From positions 248,001-312,000 of the forward strand of contig JANFAH010000055.1 of assembly GCA_024663395.1 (NCBI GenBank): a DNA stretch of 64,000 bases. The letters run 5' to 3'. The translations under genes were made by a program, and so were the position numbers. The notes beneath the pieces are model-generated. The model was not told where the DNA came from, searched no databases, and saw only the letters and a program-made list of their open reading frames with translations. Source of the DNA: Pisolithus tinctorius. Taxonomy: Eukaryota; Basidiomycota; Agaricomycetes; Boletales; Pisolithaceae. Shown one piece after another: positions 57,393-64,000 of this stretch. How positions within the stretch are numbered: position 1 is the first letter of the stretch; every line of letters begins with the position of its first letter.

Positions 57393-60032
57393 TTGGGCAC
57401 CGGACAACATATGATCGCAGAAAGCGAGAGAGACGTATTAGGACCAGGAGACGAGATCAGAATCGACACTCACCTCCTACTCAACCCTGCGTTCCGACTT
57501 GATAGTTGGTACTGGTTTAGGAAAGGGGAGTGCACAGGCATCCCAAAGGCTGAGTTACGGAACCATGAAAGGTCCAGAACCTGGAGATCTCGTCCGATGG
57601 GCAGGCCCTTCGAAGATCGCATCGAGGCTAGACTCAGAGAATATAGTCTCCAGGTCCTGGAAGGCGGAAATGCAGATCGATTCGTGTGTGTCAGGAAGGG
57701 TGATACAACGTTCGAGGTGCTCGATTACCATATGGCTCTGTGCTTTGAACTCCCAATTAGCAGGGTGACCACCCCCTATTTTGACGTCACCCGCTGGCAT
57801 GCTAAGAAGCTCTTTCGTGTGTGTATGGAGTTGACAAGCCGCGACCCTTTTGAAGGCGACGACGACGTAGGGATCCGGTCCCTGACAGTAGACGAGGACC
57901 TTGAAGAGGCAGATAATAAGCACCATGACTCCAGAGAGGACGTACCTTGTAGTGCAATCCACCTGAATGGTACTACCGTTCGTAATGACGATCAGACGAC
58001 CCTCCAACGAAACACTTCAATAGCTAAGGACTTCATGCGAAAGACACCAAAGCCTTTAGTGGTGGTGGTGCACATCAATGGCCACCCAGCGCGAGCTTTG
58101 ATCGACACCGGATCGCTGGCTGACTTTATGTCAGTAACGCTAGCGGAGCAATTAAAAGTGAAATGGATCCCGCTTGAAAAGCCACTTACCATACAGCTGG
58201 CGGTACAAGGGTCACATTCGAAGGTAAACTTCAGGACGAGAGTACGCCTACAGTACCAGGGCATTGATTGTGAGCGACACTTTGATGTGATGAACTTACA
58301 AAACTACGATCTTATCCTTGGGACACTGTTCTTGTATCAGCACAAAGTCATGGTGGGACTACATTCCCCGAGAGTGGTGATTGGTAGTACAACCCCAACT
58401 GAGATGAAGGGCGAACAGGTATCGACCCTGGAATCGCGTGCTACAGAAATATATCATGAGAGTATTGCGAAGGCGAGAAAGTACCTACAGGAGCTAGCGA
58501 AGCCTCTATGCTCCCAAGTCGGCGCTATGGCTCTGCCCCCTTTCAGAGCGATTAATCACAAGATCCCACTCATAGATGAGAAGAAGATTTATCCATGGCG
58601 GCCATCTAGGTGTCCAGAAGTGTTACGACCCTTGTGGTCTGAAAAGAAGAACGCATACTTGAGGACGGGCCATTGGGAACTCACAGCAGCGCGAAATACT
58701 TGCCCCATGCTGTTGATCCCAAAGGCAGGAAACCCTCCCCACCTTCGAGTGGTAGTTGACCTTTGGGAATGAAATAAGAATACTTGAAAATTATCATCCC
58801 CAATGCCGGACATGGATGGGATCCTTCGATGCGTAGCCAAGAAACCGTATTGCTCGATTATTGACGGTGCGGACGCGTACAAACAGATTAGGGTCATCCC
58901 CGAACATGTTGAGCGAATGGCAGTAACTACTCCTGATGGAAACATGGTTAGCCTTGTTGTGCAGCAAGGCGACTGTAACCCGCCTGCCACGTACCAAGCT
59001 CTGATGAACCATATCTTTGGCGAGCACATTGGCACTTTCATGGACATGTATCTGGACGATATAATCATCTATTCGAACACACTAGAAGAGCATGTACACC
59101 ATGTCAGAACTGTCCTCGAAATCCTCACCCGAGAGAAACTGTACCTTAGCGATAAAAAGTTGAGGTTCCTCTGTGATGAGGTTAAGATACTCAGGCGCGT
59201 CGTCACTGACGATGAGATAAAAATGGACCCAGAAAAGGTCGACCGAATACTAAATTGGAAAGCACCCATGAATCGCATGCTGTGCAAAGGGTTCATTGGG
59301 TCAGTAGGCTATCTCGCTGATGACATCTACAAAGTGCGTGTACCCTTGGGGGTACTTGCCGAGGCGAGTGCTGAGACCCGACCTTTCCAGTGGACATACA
59401 CAGAACAATGCGCTTTTGAGACAGTGAAGTCCTACATCACTGCCTGCATGCAACATTGTCGCGTGCCGCTGAATTACGATCCGGACTGTGAACCCATCTG
59501 GGTGATGACTGACGCTTGTGGTAACAGCATTGGAGGTGTGATTGCGCAGGGGAAAGATTGGAAGGCGGCTAAGGTTGCCGCATTCTACTCTGCAAAGATG
59601 TCATCAGCCCAGAGAAACTACCCTGTGCACGAACAAGAGCTTCTTGCGGGAGTCGAAACGATGCTGAGGCATCGCAATATCCTACAAGGTACTTGTTTCA
59701 CGTGGGTCACCGACCACAAGAGTTTGATGCACCTACTAGATCAAAAGGATCTGTCTGGACAGCAGGCACAATGGTTAGAAAAATTGGCCGAGTTCGATTT
59801 CGAAATCAAATACGTACCGGGAAATGAGAATGTGCTCCCTGACGCATTATCCAGAATGTACGAATTCGATGCTCCTGGCATGATCAGAGCGCCAAGTGAA
59901 TACCTACACCATGATTTGGATGTCGCACATAGTGTAGTCATGCTTAGTCACAACATATGGGTAGCCCACGTGCCAAATTACCATTACTCTTATAAAGCCC
60001 GGTGCGGGCCTGTCAAATTAATTAAACCATGA
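57393..60032 (+). pseudogene. Ty3/Gypsy pol region: protease, reverse transcriptase, RNase H; integrase absent
   Basis: The frame continues from gag. The aspartic protease has VVVHINGHPARALIDTGSLA (DTG at 58104-58112). RT begins around CPMLLIPKAGNPPHLRVVVD, is crossed by TGA codons at 58770 and 58785, and continues with MPDMDGI, SIIDGADAYKQIRV, QGDCNPPATYQALMNHIFG and the YLDDIIIYS box (59049-59060). RNase H shows VMTDACGNSIGGVIAQG, NYPVHEQELLAGVE, WVTDHKSLMHLLD and NVLPDALSRM. After about 59940 the similarity stops and the GGGCCC satellite begins, so integrase and the 3' LTR are missing. Confidence 0.85.
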
Positions 60033-60405
60033 CACATAAACAGGCCTGAGGACCAGAGTGACGGCAACATGAGAGCGGGCCCATCTGGCATCTGGGGGAT
60101 GCGGTGTCACAACAAATGGACAGGCCCATCGCATATGACATCGGAATGAATAGATGGGCCCATCGATGGTTTGATTAGCCAGATCACAACATGAGTACCG
60201 GCCCGTCCAGCATATGGCAGACGGTGTTGCATCAAATGGACGGGCCCATGCATCATATCTTGGATTAAGCTGCATCAGATGGGCGGCATGAGGGTCGGAT
60301 TATGCATTATGCCGCATGATATGGACAGGCCCATCACCATGCCGTGGATAATGCGGAATCGAACGGACGGGACCATCGAGAGTATGATCTGGAGGATTGT
60401 GAAGT
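60020..60405. repeat. GGGCCC-rich satellite, left part
   Basis: Repeats of the kind GACGGGCCCATC followed by a variable 30-35 bp, the same family as 61300-62890. Units here are more diverged and the higher-order period is less regular. Confidence 0.75.
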
Positions 60406-61290
60406 ATGGGTTTACCCTCGGGTGACCAGGCTTCAAGACTGGGTGACAGGGGCTGAGTCCGAGTGGCCAGAATCAAGGCCGAGAGACAGGGGCCAAGTCC
60501 GGTTGGACCGGAGTTGAGGCCGGAGGTTAGGGGCTAAGTCCGGAGGACCGGACTTAAGACCAGGAGCACGGGAACAAGGCCGGTAGCATGGGAAACTGAC
60601 TGGTCTTGGGGTGCGCACAGGGGGAAGCCGGTCCGGGGTTGGATCTACCTCCCTTGGTCTCAGCTTATGTGCTGTACCCTTATGCAAGCCGGGGAGAGGT
60701 CCGGGACAGGGGTCGGGGATAGCTTAAGGCTCGGCCTTAGCTATAGAGTGGTCTCGAGGGGTAATACGGAGTTGAGGGTAATACTAAGTTGATATTCTGA
60801 CTGGGGTGCTACGAAGTATGTACAGGGGTTAAATACAGGAGGCCGGTCCGGGATAATGAACATAGAGCCGGACTTGTTAATAAGCTATTAGCAAGAAGAT
60901 TAGCAAGATGAGGATAGCCACAGTGGCTATGCAGAGGCTAACAGCCAAAGTCCGGGTGACCGGCATAACCGGGGTCGGACACAGGATTGTACAGTAAGCA
61001 AAGTCTGATAAACGGGCTAGACTAAATATAGTACAAACAAAGGGAAACAGACCGGAGTTATGTCTGGGTGACCCGGACATAGACCTAGGAGGACTGGGGT
61101 GGAGCAGCACAAGGCCGGGAGGCCAAAACGGACCGGAGATAGGGGTAAAACACCGGACTTGAGTTATGCAAGCCGGAGTTGAGTTATCTAGGGCCGGGAT
61201 TGGGTTTTCTAGGCTGGACTAGGACCGGACTTGACCGGAGATAGGGGCTAGGGGTCCGGACTGGACTGCGAACAAGTCCGAGAGTCATGG
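60406..61290. mobile_element. LTR-like or solo-element insert rich in CCGGACTT/GGCCGG motifs
   Basis: About 880 bp that interrupt the satellite and share none of its GGGCCC units. The sequence is dominated by variants of GGACCGGACTTAAG, AGGCCGG and GGGGTCCGGA. It has no coding capacity and includes a TTAAATACAGG stretch at about 60830 that could serve as a promoter. The size, lack of ORF and insertion into a satellite fit a solo LTR or non-autonomous element. No clean target duplication was identified. Confidence 0.45.
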
Positions 61291-61299
61291 ATATGACAA

Positions 61300-62890
61300 G
61301 GATCAACAGATAACGACAGGCCCATCATCATGTCGTGGATGACGTCGCATCAAATGAACGGGCCCAGCGATGGTATGGTCAGGCAGATCAACAGAGGAAG
61401 ACGGGCCCGTCCGTCATATCCATGTATTATTATGCATCTCATAGACGGGCCCATCACCACGGCATGGATTATATTGAATCAAATAGACAGGTCCGTTGAT
61501 GGTATGATCAAGCAATCACCACATAAAGGCGAGCCTGTCCATCATATCAATGTATTATGACGCATCGTATAGATGGGCCCATCGCCATGGCATGGATAAT
61601 GTCGCATGAAATGGACGGCCCCCTCGATGGTATCGTCTGGCAGAAAAATACATAAGAATGGGCCTGTAAGCATGTAATGAATAAGATCACGAAGAATGAA
61701 CAGGCCCGTCGATTGCATGGTCAGGATATCCGTAGATTATGACGCATCATATAGACGGGCCCGTCACCATGGCGCGGATAATGTCGCATCAAACGGATGG
61801 GCCAGTCGATGGAATTATCAGGCAGATAAACATAAGGATGGGCCCTTAATCATGTCATGAATAAGATTGCGAAGAATGAACAGGCCTGTTGATGGCATGC
61901 ACAGGCATATCAATGCATACACACGGGCCCGTCGGCCATATCCATAGATTATGACGCATCATATAGATGGGCCCATCACCATGGCACGGATAGTGTCGCA
62001 TCAAATGGACGGGCCCGTCGATGGAATTATCGGGCAGATAAACACAACACATAGGGATGGGCCCTTAATCATGTCATGAATAAGATCGTGAAGAATGAAC
62101 AGACCCATCGATGGCATGCACAGGCATATCAACGCATACACATGGGCCTGTCGGCCATTTCCGTAGATTATGATGCATCATATAGACGGGCCCATCACCA
62201 TGGCATGGATAGTGTCGCATCAAACGGATGGGCCTGTCGATGGAATTATCAGGCAGATAAACACAACACATAGGGATGGGCCCTTAATCATGTCATGAAT
62301 AAGATCACGAAGAATGAACAGGCCCGTTGATGGCATGCAAAGGCATATCAATGCATACACATGGGCCTGTCCACCATATCCATAGATTATGATGCTTCAT
62401 ATACACAGGCCCATTGCAAAGGCATCAATAATATCGCATTACATGGACGGGCCCATCGATGGTGTTATCTGGCATATCACCCCATAGGGATGGGCCGGTA
62501 ACTATGTCATGGAAACAGTTGGATCGAATAAACGGGCCCTGCGATGGTGCGATTGCCAAGATGGACACATAAAGACGGGACCTTCCGCCATATCCATGAA
62601 CTATGATGCATCATATAGATGGGGCAGTCATCATGCCATAGATCATGTCGTAACAAATGGATGGGCCAGACGATGGCATCATCGCGCAGATCAACAGATA
62701 GAGATGGGCAGATAACTACATCGCGAATAACATCAATCAGAAGCACAGACCAGTCAATAGTAGATTAGGCAGATCAATCCATAAGGACGGGCCCTTCCGA
62801 GACATCCAGGTATTATGACGCATCATAACGATGGGCCCGTCACCACATCAAGGGAAATACCATATGAAACATATGGGACCATCAGTCACA
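61300..62890. repeat. GGGCCC satellite with about 215-bp higher-order unit
   Basis: The landmark TATGACGCATCATATAGA recurs with start positions near 61431, 61559, 61739, 61951, 62172, 62391, 62604 and 62818. From 61739 onward the spacing is about 212-221 bp; earlier units are shorter (128 and 180 bp). Within each unit, GGGCCC-type cores recur about every 43 bp, five per unit, separated by family-specific linkers (for example CACCATGGCATGGATAATGT and CATGTCATGAATAAGATCG). Open frames on both strands are by-products of the repeat. Confidence 0.9.
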
Positions 62891-63301
62891 CAGGGGATAA
62901 CGTCAGGATACATGACACGAAGATATTCTTGCTGCTCTGAGTGAGTATAAGCAGTATTCCATGCATTCCGTCGGAGGGTGCATCCCATTCACTGGATGGC
63001 AGGCATAATAAAATGATGCCTCAACTTTGAGAACGGAATGCATATCCTGACATGTTCACAAATCTATATCAATTGCTGGCAAATAATGTGTAATACGATT
63101 GTACTGTGATCTATCTTTTCCGTGTTGTAGCAAACGGGGCATTACATGTTGAAGTAGATACTCCGTGGGAACGTTACAGGTAACAACAAACACAAAGTAC
63201 ACATGCGGAACTTACACATTGCATCTTCCATTGGCATTATTTCCCGCAAAGTACCTCAGACCAACAACTTCGTCCCTACCCGCGTCCATCTCAACAGCAC
63301 A
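62891..63301. other. no gene seen; upstream flank of the last gene
   Basis: Transition from satellite to unique sequence. No recognisable motif. Confidence 0.4.
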
Positions 63302-63929
63302 ATGAAGACCTACACAAAACGCGACAAACTCGCATCCGCAGCGAAGTCGATCGTCAAAATCATCGAGCAGAAAGTCCATGGAACAAAGGACTATGCTGAC
63401 AAGCCGAGGTTTGCGGCATGGAAGGACGCTGTGAGAAGGGTGGCAGAAGTAGTGGTAAGTCCGAATATCATCTCGCACATCGCACTGCTGATGAATATAG
63501 GATTCTGTGCGCGACATTGCGAGGATCACACACGAGATCCCACTCACTGTCATTGCAGCCGAAAGGTTCTGCAAATGGCACGAAAGGGTTGGACGGGAGA
63601 CCGAAGGTCACCCATTCCTGAAGTGGAGACTAATCATGCACCCAGACAAGGCCCACTTCAATGACCATCCATGGCTCCAGACCATCGAAAGGCGCTTCGA
63701 CTTGCAGCGCACTGGCTTCCAGACATCTGCCTTCCTGCCTGCTGCACAACCGTCGTCGGAAACACTGCCGAAGGCTGCAATTCGTAAAGGGAAAGAAAAA
63801 GCTTCCAATGCTGAAGTGAAGGCAATGATTGAAGATGACGATGGAGAGGATGAACTGGTGGATGAGGATGCAGAGATGGGTGGGGATACGATTGACTACG
63901 AGCATGCTCGGGGACAGCAATCGACGTGA
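63302..63929 (+). CDS. uncharacterised two-exon gene, possibly cut by TGA and running past the window
   Basis: Exon 1 (63302-63454, MKTYTKRDKLASAAKSIVKI) ends at a GTAAGT donor. After a 46-nt intron exon 2 (63501-63929) continues in phase with DSVRDIARITHEIPLTVIAA, ERFCKWHERVGRETEGHPFL and HPDKAHFNDHPWLQTIERRF. A Lys-rich and then acidic tail follows. The stop is a TGA at 63927-63929, but the frame stays open beyond it to the end of the window with Ser/Arg/Gln-rich sequence, so this TGA may be another CGA-derived nonsense codon. I do not recognise the family. Confidence 0.5.
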
Positions 63930-64000
63930 CAAGGAGCCGCTTCTGGCTCACGCCAGTCCAATCGTCAGTCTCGGACGCCAAAACCGAAATTGGTCAAGCA

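Noticed and set aside
61300..62890. Short genes of 60-80 residues within the GGGCCC satellite
   Set aside because: The same peptide recurs once per satellite unit on either strand, so these are by-products of the repeat.
60020..62890. CRISPR-like array (regular repeats with variable spacers)
   Set aside because: Cores are only about 6-12 bp and imperfect, linkers are themselves repeated rather than unique, and the genome is clearly fungal with no cas genes.
4666..63929. TGA as a sense codon (reassignment or selenocysteine)
   Set aside because: TGA interruptions fall at Arg positions in unrelated transposons and gene fragments that also carry frameshifts and deletions, and the intact nucleotidyltransferase-like gene uses TGA as its natural stop. 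CpG decay explains the pattern more simply.
1..64000. tRNA or rRNA genes
   Set aside because: None was recognised on reading. I could not run a covariance-model search, so a missed tRNA is possible.

Overview
The window is eukaryotic and fungal. It comes from a mushroom-forming basidiomycete (Agaricomycetes) with a repeat-rich genome. The evidence is the density of 45-75 nt introns with GTRNGT donors, Plavaka-type transposases, RepHel Helitrons, a tyrosine-recombinase retrotransposon, Ty3/Gypsy gag-pol, agaricomycete-restricted families (DUF6698-like and a 'YNLHLTQCYWFAD' family), and fragments of fungal genes (TUL1/DSC1, NNF1, ERG26, PAN1, a RhoGEF). I cannot name the species. There are no bacterial or phage features. 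All assignments come from reading the sequence and from memory of the families; no searches were run. || Layout: 0-2 kb holds minisatellites in CpG-poor DNA. 2.2-6.7 kb is a Plavaka transposase (minus). 8.3-12.2 kb is a decayed divergent pair of host genes, TUL1/DSC1 (minus) and NNF1 (plus), followed at once by a Helitron-type 3' terminus at 12.28-12.48 kb. 12.7-14.3 kb is an unassigned minus-strand coding remnant. 14.44-17.34 kb is a micro-exon gene with a tandem array of 48-nt exons and 54-nt introns. 17.3-23.5 kb is a strongly CpG-depleted desert with a MITE, a broken ERG26 copy and degenerate repeats. 23.6-24.9 kb is a broken agaricomycete-specific coiled-coil gene. 25.5-30.6 kb is a DIRS/Ngaro-type retrotransposon. 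31.15-41.81 kb holds Helitron material: a short truncated tail, then four or five unfamiliar accessory genes including a nucleotidyltransferase-like one, then a RepHel gene with a deletion in the helicase. 43-46.6 kb carries a second broken ERG26 copy and a PAN1 fragment. 46.6-50.6 kb is a second Plavaka. 50.9-53.1 kb is an intact eight-exon DUF6698-like gene. 53.6-54.2 kb is a RhoGEF fragment. 54.2-60.0 kb is a Gypsy element lacking integrase. 60.0-62.9 kb is a GGGCCC-rich satellite split by an LTR-like insert. 63.3 kb to the end is an uncharacterised two-exon gene. || Two processes tie the region together. First, transposons appear to have collected and scattered pieces of host genes; the clearest case is the TUL1-NNF1 pair beside a Helitron terminus. 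Second, the sequence is decaying through loss of CpG. About 19 of the 21 in-frame stops I traced in otherwise readable frames are TGA, nearly all explicable as CGA to TGA. Two blocks (about 1-1.92 kb and 14.5-23.5 kb) have almost no CpG. The two ERG26 copies, one inside and one outside a CpG-poor block, differ largely by CG to TG/CA changes. The genes that still look functional are the DUF6698-like gene, probably the micro-exon gene, and the Helitron-linked accessory genes.
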